Shown here piece after piece: positions 20,351-29,731 of a stretch of DNA of 64,000 bases. Position numbers and translations under genes: made by a program. The notes under the pieces are model-generated. The model saw nothing but the letters and a program-made list of their open reading frames with translations. It had not been told where the DNA came from and did no database searches. The stretch covers positions 1-64,000 of the forward strand of contig NZ_LRXL01000026.1 in NCBI RefSeq assembly GCF_001637325.1, in the 5' to 3' direction. The first letter of the stretch is position 1. Each line of letters begins with the position of its first letter. The stretch is from Cochleicola gelatinilyticus (GTDB lineage: Bacteria > Bacteroidota > Bacteroidia > Flavobacteriales > Flavobacteriaceae).

Positions 20351-21406
20351 ATGAAAACTATCCATCCACAGGTCATTCGGCAGATATTTGTTTTGCTACT
20401 TATTCTTTTAATGGGAACATTAATTTTCAAAGAAATGCTTCCATACCTTTCGGGTGTATTAGGCGCCATTACCATTTACGTATTAATGAGGAAATGGATG
20501 GCATTTTTAGTAAAGAAGAAAAAATGGAATCCCGATTTGGCAGCAGCATTATTAATGTTTGCTTCGTTTGTTGGCATTCTTCTTCCAGTTGCTGGAATTG
20601 TGCTCATGCTTGGAAATAAAATTGGTGAAGCAGTACAGAATTCCGAAGAAGTGGTTTCAGCCTTTAAAGGTCAAGTTGCTAATTGGGAAGATAAAATTGG
20701 ATACGATCTTAGTTCTCAAATTGATGTAAGCGCCGTATCGTCTTGGGTTTCAGAAAATCTTAAAAGTTTCGCTGGAGGGACCTTTAATATTATTATTGCC
20801 ATTGGGATGATGTATTTCCTATTATATTATATGCTCACCAACCGTAAGCAACTTAAAGAATCTCTGTATCAGTATATTCCAATAAATAAGGAAAATCTTA
20901 AAGAAATTGGTGGAGAAACCCAGGCCATGGTTAGATCGAATGCATTAGGAATTCCTATGGTAGCAATCGCTCAAGGAATTATAGCCCTTATAGGTTTTAT
21001 TATATTTGGTATCCCAGATCCCTTTTTCTGGTTTGTGATTGTAACTATAGGCTCTATGATTCCGTTTGTGGGTACGCTCATAGGCATATTGCCAGTATTT
21101 ATTTTATCTCTTTCTGGTGGTGATAATTTTCAAGCATGGGGAATTTTACTGTACGGATTAATTATTGTAGGATCTACCGACAACGTTATTCGTCTATATG
21201 TATTAAAAAAATTAGACAATGTACACCCGCTCATAACACTTATTGGTGTAATCGTTGGAGTTCCATTATTTGGATTTATTGGGCTTATATTTGGCCCCTT
21301 ACTTTTAAGTTTATTTCTCATAGTTTTACGAATTTATCGCAAAGAATATGGAAAAGAAACAGACTCTCCAGAAATTAAAAAAGAGGCTTCTAAAGATGTT
21401 CTATAA
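20351..21406 (+). CDS. AI-2E family transporter (PerM/YdiK-like)
   Basis: A 351-residue inner-membrane protein of the AI-2E exporter superfamily. It has paired hydrophobic helices at the N-terminus, a soluble segment (about 85-135), and a C-terminal membrane core with GTLIGILPVFILSL and the family-typical HPLITLIGVIVGVPLFGFIG. The transported substrate is unknown; the family name comes from E. coli TqsA and does not imply quorum sensing here. In tight series with the VOC and DCC genes (3- to 6-base gaps). Confidence 0.88.
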   Translation: MKTIHPQVIRQIFVLLLILLMGTLIFKEMLPYLSGVLGAITIYVLMRKWMAFLVKKKKWNPDLAAALLMFASFVGILLPVAGIVLMLGNKIGEAVQNSEEVVSAFKGQVANWEDKIGYDLSSQIDVSAVSSWVSENLKSFAGGTFNIIIAIGMMYFLLYYMLTNRKQLKESLYQYIPINKENLKEIGGETQAMVRSNALGIPMVAIAQGIIALIGFIIFGIPDPFFWFVIVTIGSMIPFVGTLIGILPVFILSLSGGDNFQAWGILLYGLIIVGSTDNVIRLYVLKKLDNVHPLITLIGVIVGVPLFGFIGLIFGPLLLSLFLIVLRIYRKEYGKETDSPEIKKEASKDVL

Positions 21407-21409
21407 TTA

Positions 21410-21892
21410 ATGTTTGCTAAAATTCCCACTACCAAATATCCTCCAAACACCAAACCAGTTTTAATTTGGGATGGTGAATGTGGCTTTTGTAAGTATTGGG
21501 TATTACGATGGGAGCAACTTATTAAAGATCGAGTTCGATTTAGAACGTACCAAGAAGTTGCTTCAGAATTTCCTGACATACCCATCAAAGAATTTAAAAA
21601 AGCATCCCGGTTTATTGACCTCAATGGCACTATTTTTAGCGGTCCAGATTCTGCATATAAAAGCTACACCTATAGTAATAAATCACTTCCATGGCATCGC
21701 TGGTATCATTCTTCAACAATATTTAGATGGCTCAGTGATCATGGTTATAATTTTATTGCTAAACATCGCCCTCTCTTTTATAAGATTACCATACTTTTCT
21801 TCGGAAAAAACCCTAAGAGCATTAAACCGTATTGGTTCATATATACGCTTATTTTTTTGGGAATATTTTATATGCTTCTGAAACTTTTATAA
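21410..21892 (+). CDS. DCC-family thiol-disulfide oxidoreductase-like protein (DUF393)
   Basis: 160 residues. The family motif appears as WDGECGFCKYW (CxxC at the start of a thioredoxin-like fold), followed by FRTYQEV and the family-typical SAYKSYTYSN region. One hydrophobic helix closes the protein (WFIYTLIFLGIFYMLL), so it is probably membrane-anchored. It follows the permease gene by 3 bases. An overlapping frame at 21471-21881 is a shadow. Confidence 0.85.
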   Translation: MFAKIPTTKYPPNTKPVLIWDGECGFCKYWVLRWEQLIKDRVRFRTYQEVASEFPDIPIKEFKKASRFIDLNGTIFSGPDSAYKSYTYSNKSLPWHRWYHSSTIFRWLSDHGYNFIAKHRPLFYKITILFFGKNPKSIKPYWFIYTLIFLGIFYMLLKLL

Positions 21893-21955
21893 CAAAACTT
21901 TAAAACATCGTCTTAACGAGTTACAGTATCTTTAAGCAACTTAAAAACTCATACC

Positions 21956-22396
21956 ATGCTATTCGGAAAAAATAAAAACAAGTTCTACTTCAATCCTGGA
22001 AATAGAGATACCGGTGTTGATGAAAATTATGTACAAGAGGAGGTTTCTAAAATCGATGAAGATGATGTAGAGGTGGTCCTTAAAAATGAAGAAAATATTG
22101 ACAAAAAATTTAGTGGTAGTAACGGTCTATCAAAATATATGGAACTTGGTCGTATTATGATGAGCATGTTAAAGGATGTAAAAAAAGGAGAATACAAGAA
22201 TATCCCTTGGTTTACAATTGCAACTATTGTATTGGCTCTTCTATATGTTTTAAATCCGATGGATATTATTCCAGACTTTATTCCAGGTATTGGTTATATC
22301 GATGATATCGCAGTATTGAGTATTGGAGTGGGATGGATTGAAAGTGATCTTCACCGTTATCTAGACTGGCGTTTAGAGCATGAAAAGGGAATTTAA
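21956..22396 (+). CDS. YkvA/DUF1232 membrane protein
   Basis: 146 residues. An acidic N-terminal half (about 1-60) is followed by a DUF1232 domain with a membrane helix (FTIATIVLALLYVLNPMDIIP) and the hallmark DIIPDFIPGIGYIDD. The role of this family is unknown. A bidirectional terminator follows. Confidence 0.87.
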   Translation: MLFGKNKNKFYFNPGNRDTGVDENYVQEEVSKIDEDDVEVVLKNEENIDKKFSGSNGLSKYMELGRIMMSMLKDVKKGEYKNIPWFTIATIVLALLYVLNPMDIIPDFIPGIGYIDDIAVLSIGVGWIESDLHRYLDWRLEHEKGI

Positions 22397-22410
22397 TTTT
22401 AAGAAATATA

Positions 22411-22448
22411 AAAAAAAAGAGGCTGTTTAAAACAGCCTCTTTTTTTTT
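22411..22448. terminator. Bidirectional terminator between DUF1232 gene and folD
   Basis: GAGGCTGT/ACAGCCTC stem flanked by an A run (22411-22418) and a T run (22440-22448) that also pair, so it can work on both strands for the converging genes. Confidence 0.88.
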
Positions 22449-22464
22449 ATATATAGAAATCCAA

Positions 22465-23346
22465 TTATGGATTTCTTCGTTGTTCTCTCGCTAACAGTGT
22501 ATTTTTAAGTAGCATGGCTATAGTCATAGGCCCAACTCCTCCGGGTACTGGAGTAATAAAACTGGCTTTCTTACTTACATTTTCGAAATCAACATCTCCA
22601 GTGATTACATAGCCTTTAGGGTGACTATCATCTTCTACTCTTGTAATACCTACGTCGATAATAACCACATCATCTTTAACCATTTCAGCTTTTAGAAAAT
22701 TGGGAACCCCCAAAGCGGAAATAATAATATCTGCCTGCGAAGTAATTTGCGTGATATTTTTTGTGTTACTGTGGGTCAGGGTTACCGTACTATTTCCTGG
22801 CCAACCTTTACGACTCATCAAAATACTCATAGGGCGACCTACAATATGACTTCTACCAATTACAACAGTATGCTTTCCTTTAGTATCTACATCGTAACGT
22901 TCTAATAATTCTAAGATCCCAAAAGGAGTTGCTGGAATAAAAGTACTCATATCGAGTGCCATCTTTCCAAAATTTTCGGGATGAAAACCATCAACATCTT
23001 TGCTAGGGTCGACTGCTAATAAAACTTTTTGCGTATCGATTTGTGGAGGTAGCGGTAATTGAATGATGAATCCATCAATATCATCGTTCTTATTTAACTC
23101 TTTAATTTTTTTTAGCAATTCAAGTTCGCTAGTAGTATGTGGCATTCGTACCATAGTCGATTCAAAACCGACACGCTCACAAGAACGTACTTTACTTCCT
23201 ACATAGGTTAAGCTTGCTCCATCATCCCCAACTAATACTGCAGCTAGATGCGGCACTTTCTCACCGTTAGCTTTCATCTTATCGACTTCTGCCTTGATTT
23301 CATTTTTTATATCGTTGCTTATTTTTTTTCCGTCGAGAATTGTCAT
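22465..23346 (-). CDS. folD: Methylenetetrahydrofolate dehydrogenase / methenyltetrahydrofolate cyclohydrolase
   Basis: Interconverts 5,10-methylene-, methenyl- and 10-formyl-tetrahydrofolate with NADP. 293 residues, full length. Motifs include SYVGSKVRSCERVG-type segment with the catalytic Lys (here LTYVGSKVRSC), IQLPLPPQ, DVDGFHPEN and the cofactor-binding VIGRSHIVGRPMS, ending with TPVPGGVGPMT. It lies 85 bases downstream of ffh on the same strand and may be cotranscribed. Confidence 0.96.
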   Translation of the reverse strand: MTILDGKKISNDIKNEIKAEVDKMKANGEKVPHLAAVLVGDDGASLTYVGSKVRSCERVGFESTMVRMPHTTSELELLKKIKELNKNDDIDGFIIQLPLPPQIDTQKVLLAVDPSKDVDGFHPENFGKMALDMSTFIPATPFGILELLERYDVDTKGKHTVVIGRSHIVGRPMSILMSRKGWPGNSTVTLTHSNTKNITQITSQADIIISALGVPNFLKAEMVKDDVVIIDVGITRVEDDSHPKGYVITGDVDFENVSKKASFITPVPGGVGPMTIAMLLKNTLLAREQRRNP

Positions 23347-23431
23347 TTTTTAGTCCTTAGAAGTAATGTTTTGTTTATAAAAAATACATAAAGCAACTCG
23401 CAAACATGCAGCGTTCTTTATTCACAAGTTT

Positions 23432-24760
23432 TTAGCGCATTTTATTCATCATTTGCATCATTTTACGACCACCGCCGCCTTGCATCATCTTCATCATTTT
23501 ACTCATTTGGTTGAATTGTTTCAACAACTGATTTACTTCCTGTACAGAAGTTCCACTCCCTTTAGCAATTCGTTTTTTTCTACTTCCATTAATAATCGAA
23601 GGTTCGGTACGTTCTTGAACAGTCATTGAATGAATGATTGCTTCAATTCCTTTAAAAGCATCATCATCAACCTCTACTCCTTTTAAAGCTTTTCCAGCAC
23701 CTGGGATCATTCCGACAAGATCTTTCATGGACCCCATCTTTTTTACCTGCTGGATTTGATTTAGAAAATCATCGAACCCAAATTGATTCTTGGCAATTTT
23801 TTTCTGAAGCTTCCGAGCTTCCTCTTCATCGAACTGTTCTTGTGCCCGCTCTACTAACGAAACAACATCTCCCATTCCGAGAATTCGATCTGCCATACGT
23901 GCTGGGTGAAAGACATCGATAGCGTCCATTTTCTCACCAGTACCAATAAATTTTATGGGCTTATCAACAACACTCTTAATAGAAATTGCAGCACCCCCTC
24001 TAGTATCACCATCTAATTTGGTAAGTACTACCCCTTCGAAATCCAAACGTTCATTAAAGGCTTTTGCTGTATTAACAGCATCCTGCCCTGTCATAGCATC
24101 TACTACAAATAACGTTTCATTGGGTTTAATGGCAGCATGTACTTCCGCGATCTCGGCCATCATTTCTTCATCGACCGCCAAACGACCTGCGGTATCGATA
24201 ATTACAATATTATGACCATTTTGCTTTGCGTGTGCAATCGCATTTTGAGCGATCGAAACTGGGTTCTTATTATCCGGTTCACTATACACCTCTACGCCTA
24301 CTTGATCACCTACAACATGTAATTGATTAATTGCCGCCGGACGATATATATCACAGGCAACCAATAAAGGTTTTTTAGATTTTTTTGTTTTTAAATAATT
24401 AGCGAGTTTACCAGAAAAAGTAGTTTTACCACTACCCTGCAAACCAGACATTAAAATAATTCCTGGTGCGCCACTTAAATCCATCTCAGCCGTCTCACCC
24501 CCCATCAAGGCGGTAAGTTCATCTTTCACTAACTTCACCATTAACTGCCCTGGCTGAAGGGTTGTAAGCACGTTCTGTCCTAATGCTTTTTCTTTTACAG
24601 TAGAGGTAAACTCTTTTGCAGTCTTAAAATTTACATCGGCGTCTAATAAGGCACGACGTACCTCTTTCAACGTTTCCGCTACATTTACTTCTGTAATACT
24701 TCCATGCCCTTTTAAAACATGAAGGGCTTTATCTAACTTATCACTTAAACTATCGAACAT
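23432..24760 (-). CDS. ffh: Signal recognition particle protein Ffh
   Basis: GTPase subunit of the SRP that delivers nascent membrane proteins to SecYEG. 442 residues: N domain (MFDSLSDKLDKAL), G domain (GLQGSGKTT near 107, DTAGRL, TKLDGDTRGG) and a Met-rich M domain ending MSKMMKMMQGGGGRK. The frame stays open 23 codons upstream, but the family start is MFDSLSDKL and the extension overlaps the promoter box at 24818-24825. Confidence 0.96.
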   Translation of the reverse strand: MFDSLSDKLDKALHVLKGHGSITEVNVAETLKEVRRALLDADVNFKTAKEFTSTVKEKALGQNVLTTLQPGQLMVKLVKDELTALMGGETAEMDLSGAPGIILMSGLQGSGKTTFSGKLANYLKTKKSKKPLLVACDIYRPAAINQLHVVGDQVGVEVYSEPDNKNPVSIAQNAIAHAKQNGHNIVIIDTAGRLAVDEEMMAEIAEVHAAIKPNETLFVVDAMTGQDAVNTAKAFNERLDFEGVVLTKLDGDTRGGAAISIKSVVDKPIKFIGTGEKMDAIDVFHPARMADRILGMGDVVSLVERAQEQFDEEEARKLQKKIAKNQFGFDDFLNQIQQVKKMGSMKDLVGMIPGAGKALKGVEVDDDAFKGIEAIIHSMTVQERTEPSIINGSRKKRIAKGSGTSVQEVNQLLKQFNQMSKMMKMMQGGGGRKMMQMMNKMR

Positions 24761-24817
24761 AATCTTTGGTACTTTTTTAAGGTGATTCGAAGGTTTAGAG
24801 ACGTCCGAATCGGAGCA

Positions 24818-24825
24818 CAAAGATA
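24818..24825 (-). promoter_or_regulatory. Promoter for ffh (TTTG-N19-TATCTTTG)
   Basis: Exact TAnnTTTG -7 box on the minus strand, with a TTTG -33 box at 24845-24848 exactly 19 bases away. This is the best-formed promoter in the window and fixes the ffh start downstream. Confidence 0.65.
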
Positions 24826-24946
24826 GCATTCTGCGAGCGAGTTACAAAGCCGGTAGTTGCTAAAACTTTTTTAGGATTCTGCTTTTTTAATTTTTTAATT
24901 TCCTAATAGTTTACGATACTTATTTTTTAAGTAATTTTATACGTTC

Positions 24947-25528
24947 ATGAAAGCTTCACACCAAAAGATACTTGAGCATGTATTGCAGGATATTTCGCTT
25001 ACTTCGGAAGAACAACTTGAATTTATAAGTGTTATTTCTGAACGTAAAATCCGAAAAAAATCATGGCTCATTCAACCTGGGGAAATTGTTTCTAATGAAT
25101 ACTTTGTTGTTAGCGGGTGTTTAAAAGCGTACTATTTAGATGATAAAGGAGATGAACACATCATTCAATTTGCAATAGAAAATTGGTGGATTAGTGATTT
25201 TGAAGCATTTTTCACTCGAATTCCTGCGCAATTATATGTAGAAGCGATTGAAGATTCAGAACTGTTAGAAATACATCTAGATACGCTAGAGGAATTGTAT
25301 CGCAGAATTCCGAAGTTCGAACGATTTTTCCGATTAAAGACCACTGCTGCTTTTGTATCCTTACGCCAACGAATTCTCTCTTCCCTTCAGAAAAATTCTC
25401 GAGAACGATATCTTGAGTTTTGCATGGCATATCCGCAAATTGAACAACGCGTCGCCAACTACCATATTGCAAATTATCTTGGCATTAAACCCGAAAGTTT
25501 AAGTCGAATTCGGAAAGAATTAGCATAG
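24947..25528 (+). CDS. Crp/Fnr-family transcriptional regulator
   Basis: 193 residues: an N-terminal cyclic-nucleotide-binding fold (about 25-120, with RKKSWLIQPGEIVSNEYFVVSG) and a C-terminal winged-helix ending YHIANYLGIKPESLSRIRKEL. No cysteine cluster for an FNR iron-sulfur centre is seen, and the effector is unknown. The adjacent ABM, flavoprotein and aldehyde dehydrogenase genes may be its targets (inference from order). Confidence 0.87.
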   Translation: MKASHQKILEHVLQDISLTSEEQLEFISVISERKIRKKSWLIQPGEIVSNEYFVVSGCLKAYYLDDKGDEHIIQFAIENWWISDFEAFFTRIPAQLYVEAIEDSELLEIHLDTLEELYRRIPKFERFFRLKTTAAFVSLRQRILSSLQKNSRERYLEFCMAYPQIEQRVANYHIANYLGIKPESLSRIRKELA

Positions 25529-25588
25529 CTTAACGCTTTTTAACACCAGCCCATAACCTACATCAACACAATTGGCGCTCATTCCTTT

Positions 25589-25596
25589 TATCTTTG
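25589..25596 (+). promoter_or_regulatory. Promoter -7 box for the ABM gene (TATCTTTG)
   Basis: Exact TAnnTTTG match 23 bases before the ATG at 25619. A TTG lies 14 bases upstream, closer than usual. It separates the ABM gene from the regulator gene. Confidence 0.5.
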
Positions 25597-25618
25597 ATTG
25601 AATTAAAAATCAATCACG

Positions 25619-25912
25619 ATGAAAAAGTTAGGGTTACTAGCCACGTTAAAGGCAAAATCAGGAAAAGAAACAGAAGTTCAATCCTTTATAAAAGGGGCTG
25701 TAGAACTTGCTCGAAAAGAAGATAAAACACTTTCTTGGTATAGTTTTCAAATCGACGAAAACACATTTGGTATCTTCGACACATTCGAAACTGAAGAAGG
25801 AAGAGATGCACACCTTAATGGTGACATTGCTAAAGCACTTATGGAAAATGCCGACCGATTACTAAGTCAAGATCCAGATATTAAAAAGATCGATATTCTT
25901 TCAGCTAAGTAA
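25619..25912 (+). CDS. Antibiotic biosynthesis monooxygenase (ABM) domain protein
   Basis: 97 residues forming a ferredoxin-like alpha/beta fold of the ABM type: GLLATLKAKSGKETEV at the N-terminus, LSWYSFQIDENTFGIFDTFE in the middle and a C-terminal helix (ADRLLSQDP). Such small proteins may act on quinones or reactive carbonyls; the substrate is unknown. It stands between the Crp/Fnr regulator and the flavoprotein gene. Confidence 0.85.
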   Translation: MKKLGLLATLKAKSGKETEVQSFIKGAVELARKEDKTLSWYSFQIDENTFGIFDTFETEEGRDAHLNGDIAKALMENADRLLSQDPDIKKIDILSAK

Positions 25913-26094
25913 ACCTCTTTTTTAGGATCCTTCAGTAAAGGGATAATTGTAAATGCATTATAAGCAATTTTTACTTTTTACTTTTCTCTTATGTATCCTA
26001 TTCTATTTAATCTAAAAAGTTTCAGAAGAAATTTGTACGCTATATAAATAAGTATGAACATCTTCAGAAAAAAAATAAATACAACTAACATTAT

Positions 26095-27219
26095 ATGAAA
26101 TCACAACCTCTCTTACAACCAATAAAAATTGGCGCTACACAACTTGAAAACCGAGTAGTAATGGCACCTATGACGCGGAGTCGTGCAAACAATCCTGAAA
26201 AAAAACCAACGGTAGGAATGCACGATATTTATTATTCCCAGCGCGCATCTGCAGGACTTATTATAACAGAAGGGTCTCAAGTTTCTGAAGAAGCTGTAGG
26301 ATACGTTTATACAGCAGGAATTCATTCTGAAGCTCAAGTTGAAGGATGGAAAAAAGTGACGAAGGAAGTACATGCTGCTGGTGGAAAAATATTTATTCAG
26401 TTGTGGCACGTGGGTAGAATGTCTCACCCAGATTTTCATGATGGGAATTTACCCTTGGCACCCTCAGCTATTAATCCTGAATCTAAATCGTATACTCCAG
26501 AAGGGTTCAAAGAAACAGTGACGCCTAAAGCAATGACTCTCGAAGATATTGAAAGAACCATACAGGATTTCACCAATGCTGCTAAGAATGCCGTTGAAGC
26601 TGGTTTTGACGGAATTGAAATTCACTCCAGTAACGGATATTTGTTTCACCAATTCTTTAATGGAACGTCGAACAAACGAACCGACAACTATGGAGGAAGT
26701 AATGAAAATAGGGCTCGCTTTCTTTTCGATGTGCTTGATTCTGTAAAGAAAGTAATTCCCGAAAATCGTATTGGGTTGCGACTAAACCCTTCATTACATG
26801 GTATCTTCGGAATGACCATGGATGAAGACACAATCCCCACCTTTGATTATATCATAGAAAAACTTAATGAATATGACCTTGCATATCTTCATTTAAGTGA
26901 GCCATTTAACGATGTCTCGGATGTTGAATTCGCTGAGCCAGAAATAGCAAAAAGATACCGACCTATTTATAAGGGAAATCTAATGATTAGCACTGGTTTT
27001 AATCAGGAAAAAGGAAATGCAGTATTGGAGCGTGGTGATGCCGATTTGGTTTCATTTGCAAAACTGTATGTTTCTAATCCCGATCTTGTAGAACGATTCG
27101 AAATGAATATCCCCACAAGTGAATGGGATGAAGATACATTCTATACGCAAGGAATAGAGGGCTACACCGATTATGAAGCAAAAGCAAGAAAAGAAATGAT
27201 TCCTAATTCGGAATTGTAA
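26095..27219 (+). CDS. Old Yellow Enzyme family alkene reductase
   Basis: A 374-residue FMN-dependent ene-reductase fold (NemA/XenA-like). Motifs: NRVVMAPMTRSRA at the N-terminus, IFIQLWHVGRMSHP, the active-site HSSN (His177 and Asn180, replacing the usual HGAN), QFFNGTSNKRTDNYGGS and the phosphate-binding MISTGF. It reduces activated double bonds or nitro compounds in the family; the natural substrate is not known. The ALDH gene follows 28 bases downstream. Confidence 0.9.
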   Translation: MKSQPLLQPIKIGATQLENRVVMAPMTRSRANNPEKKPTVGMHDIYYSQRASAGLIITEGSQVSEEAVGYVYTAGIHSEAQVEGWKKVTKEVHAAGGKIFIQLWHVGRMSHPDFHDGNLPLAPSAINPESKSYTPEGFKETVTPKAMTLEDIERTIQDFTNAAKNAVEAGFDGIEIHSSNGYLFHQFFNGTSNKRTDNYGGSNENRARFLFDVLDSVKKVIPENRIGLRLNPSLHGIFGMTMDEDTIPTFDYIIEKLNEYDLAYLHLSEPFNDVSDVEFAEPEIAKRYRPIYKGNLMISTGFNQEKGNAVLERGDADLVSFAKLYVSNPDLVERFEMNIPTSEWDEDTFYTQGIEGYTDYEAKARKEMIPNSEL

Positions 27220-27247
27220 TAATATAAACTAATAACTAAAATTAAAG

Positions 27248-28639
27248 ATGATGAGCGATAAGAAGACCATAGAAACAATAAATCCAGCTACTGGAGAAAA
27301 AATTGAATCGTATAACTTAATGTCTAATACAGAAGCTAAAGAAGCTGTACAGCAATGTCACGACGCTTTTTTAGAATGGAGACATACACCGATTGAAGAA
27401 CGTGCTAAAATAATTAAAGCTATAGGAAAACAATTGAAAGACCGTAGTGAAGAACTTACAGCACTCATGACTCAAGAAATGGGTAAACTATTAAAACAGA
27501 GCAAGCAAGAAGTGGAGCTTTGTGCTGGTATTTGTGACTATACAGCCAAAACTGGACCCAAAGCTCTTGCGAATGAAGAACGGGAGTTACCTGAAGGCGG
27601 GAAAGGTGTAATTGCGTATTCCCCAATAGGAGTAATATACGGTATTCAACCCTGGAACTTCCCTGTATATCAAGTAATTAGATATTCTATTGCTAATTTA
27701 ATGGCAGGAAATGGTGTGTTACTAAAACATGCTGAAAACGTTACTGGTTGTGGTAAAATGCTTGAAGAAATTTACGAACAAGCCGGATTACCTAAACATT
27801 TATTTAAATTACTTGTGATCGATCATGACCAATCCGATACAATTATTGAAAACGATCTAGTGCGAGGAGTAACTTTAACGGGAAGTCCGAAAGCTGGAAA
27901 AGCAATTGGTGAGAAGGCAGGAGCTGCACTTAAAAAAACAGTGCTCGAACTGGGAAGTAACGATGCTTATGTGGTATTAGAAGATGCCGATTTAGAAGTT
28001 GCCGTTAAAAGCTGTGTAAATGGAAGAATATACAACAATGGTGAAACCTGCGTTGCTGCAAAACGTTTTGTAGTTGTAGATGCCATTTATGATGACTTTA
28101 AAAAAGCTTTTGTAGATAAAATGAAGCAAATTAAAGCTGGGGATCCTACGGCATCCGATTCAAAAATTGGACCGATGGCACGCAAAGACCTACGTGACGA
28201 TCTGCACGAACAAGTTGAAAAAAGTGTAAAAAACGGAGCGAAAATTTTGTGTGGTGGAGAACTACCAGAAGGAAAAGGGTATTTCTATCCAGCAACTGTT
28301 TTAGAAAACGTTGCTCCAGGACAGCCTGCTTACGATGATGAATTATTTGGGCCTGTAGCTTCATTAATTCGTGCTAAAGACACGGAGGATGCCATGCGAA
28401 TTGCTAATGACAGCCGATTTGGCCTAGGTGGTGGAATTTTTAGCAAGGACAGTAAAAAAGCATTCGAACTGGCAGAGAAGCATTTCGATACAGGAATGGT
28501 TTTCATTAATTCTTTTGGACTAGCACAACCTAATATGCCTTTTGGTGGTGTAAAAAATTCAGGTTATGGTCGCGAACATGGAGGATTTGGTATTAAAGAG
28601 TTTGTAAATGCAAAAGCTATGATGGCATTGAATGGATAG
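27248..28639 (+). CDS. Aldehyde dehydrogenase (succinate-semialdehyde type)
   Basis: 463 residues, NAD(P)-dependent aldehyde oxidation. The catalytic residues are Glu234 (VLELGSND) and Cys268 (NGETCVAAK), spaced 34 apart as usual. GIQPWNFPVYQ and FGGVKNSGYGREHG are also present. The closest subgroup from sequence feel is GabD/Sad-type succinate-semialdehyde dehydrogenase, but substrate choice is uncertain. Cotranscription with the flavoprotein is likely, and a terminator follows. Confidence 0.9.
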   Translation: MMSDKKTIETINPATGEKIESYNLMSNTEAKEAVQQCHDAFLEWRHTPIEERAKIIKAIGKQLKDRSEELTALMTQEMGKLLKQSKQEVELCAGICDYTAKTGPKALANEERELPEGGKGVIAYSPIGVIYGIQPWNFPVYQVIRYSIANLMAGNGVLLKHAENVTGCGKMLEEIYEQAGLPKHLFKLLVIDHDQSDTIIENDLVRGVTLTGSPKAGKAIGEKAGAALKKTVLELGSNDAYVVLEDADLEVAVKSCVNGRIYNNGETCVAAKRFVVVDAIYDDFKKAFVDKMKQIKAGDPTASDSKIGPMARKDLRDDLHEQVEKSVKNGAKILCGGELPEGKGYFYPATVLENVAPGQPAYDDELFGPVASLIRAKDTEDAMRIANDSRFGLGGGIFSKDSKKAFELAEKHFDTGMVFINSFGLAQPNMPFGGVKNSGYGREHGGFGIKEFVNAKAMMALNG

Positions 28640-28670
28640 TAAAGAAATTCTTAAGGATTTATAAGTATTA

Positions 28671-28701
28671 AGCGGGAACAATTGTTTCCGCTTTTTTTTT
28701 A
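28671..28701 (+). terminator. Intrinsic terminator after the ALDH gene
   Basis: AGCGGGAAC (28671-28679) pairs with GTTTCCGCT (28684-28692, one G-T pair) around CAAT-type loop, followed by a run of T. Confidence 0.85.
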
Positions 28702-28773
28702 CCTATTTAATAAATCTCACTAGGCGCATAATAATTAATTATTTTTTTATACACTAAAAATCAAAACTTTACG

Positions 28774-28781
28774 TACCTTTA
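28774..28781 (+). promoter_or_regulatory. Possible promoter -7 box
   Basis: TACCTTTA, one base off TAnnTTTG, 60 bases before the ATG at 28841. Confidence 0.35.
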
Positions 28782-28840
28782 AGAAGGAGTTCCTATTTTT
28801 TTGTTCTCTCACGTTCTTTAACACTATAAAATTTAGAATT

Positions 28841-29590
28841 ATGAAAACTATCAAGATTCTTTTATCGTTCCTCCTATTCTTTCTTCTTTGTCCTAATCTT
28901 TCTGCTCAGCAAGCTTTTTGGGTTCATGAAGATCCAGTATATCCTGCAAAAGCAGCTGATTATGAAGCGTACTGTTCAACGCTTGCAGTTAACAGTAAAA
29001 AATATGACATTAAAAAAGCGAATTGGTTTACTATTTCTACAGATGACCTTAGATATTTTCATATTTCTCCAATTCAAAAAATGGCCGATTTAGATCAAAG
29101 CCGATTCTCGGTACTGCAAGATAAAATGGGCGAGCAAGAATTTAATCAACTTTTCGAAAATTTTGATAATTGTTACGATAATCATTTCGACTATATTATT
29201 CATTTAGATGATGATCTATCTTATATGCCGGAGGGAATAGATCCTAGTGGTTCGGGTTCTGCTTTTGTAAAACTTGAATTTTTCTATGCAACACCACAAA
29301 ATTTTGAAAAACTACTCGATTTGGCTAAGTCATTTAAAGAACTTTATGCCAATAAGAAATCAAAAGAATATTACCGTGTTTTTAGAAGTGGTTTTGGTTC
29401 GCAAGGACAATTTATCATCGTTGCTATTTCAGCAAAAAATGCATCCGAATATGAAAAAATTCGTATTGAAAATAAAGAACTTTTAGGAACAGATCGCGAT
29501 AAAATCTATGATGAATTATTAAAAACAATTTCTAAAGTTGAAACTTTAAATGGTTATATGAGAGAAGACCTTTCATACGAACCACAGTAA
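28841..29590 (+). CDS. Secreted protein of unknown function
   Basis: 249 residues with a cleavable signal peptide (MKTIKILLSFLLFFLLCPNL, cleaved near SAQQ). The mature part contains an acidic stretch (IIHLDDDLSYMPEG) and two regions that could be paired alpha/beta barrels of the stress-response ABM type (about 60-110 and 150-215), but this is only a guess from helix/strand pattern. No conserved family motif recognised. Confidence 0.75.
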   Translation: MKTIKILLSFLLFFLLCPNLSAQQAFWVHEDPVYPAKAADYEAYCSTLAVNSKKYDIKKANWFTISTDDLRYFHISPIQKMADLDQSRFSVLQDKMGEQEFNQLFENFDNCYDNHFDYIIHLDDDLSYMPEGIDPSGSGSAFVKLEFFYATPQNFEKLLDLAKSFKELYANKKSKEYYRVFRSGFGSQGQFIIVAISAKNASEYEKIRIENKELLGTDRDKIYDELLKTISKVETLNGYMREDLSYEPQ

Positions 29591-29731
29591 ATCGATTTTT
29601 AGAAACCCATATTTTAGTTCTATTTTTTTAGGTATCTTAGAGTTTTAATCGATCATCATGATTAGATGGACTCCCCAATATTTACGCATTTTTAATTTCA
29701 AGTTGCTTAGTATGTGCACTATCACTTATAA

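Noticed and set aside
21471-21881. 136-residue frame inside the DCC-family gene
   Set aside because: Another frame of the same strand within a gene with clear family motif; shadow.
24761-24829. N-terminal extension of ffh
   Set aside because: It overlaps the promoter box at 24818-24825, and family members start at MFDSLSDKL.
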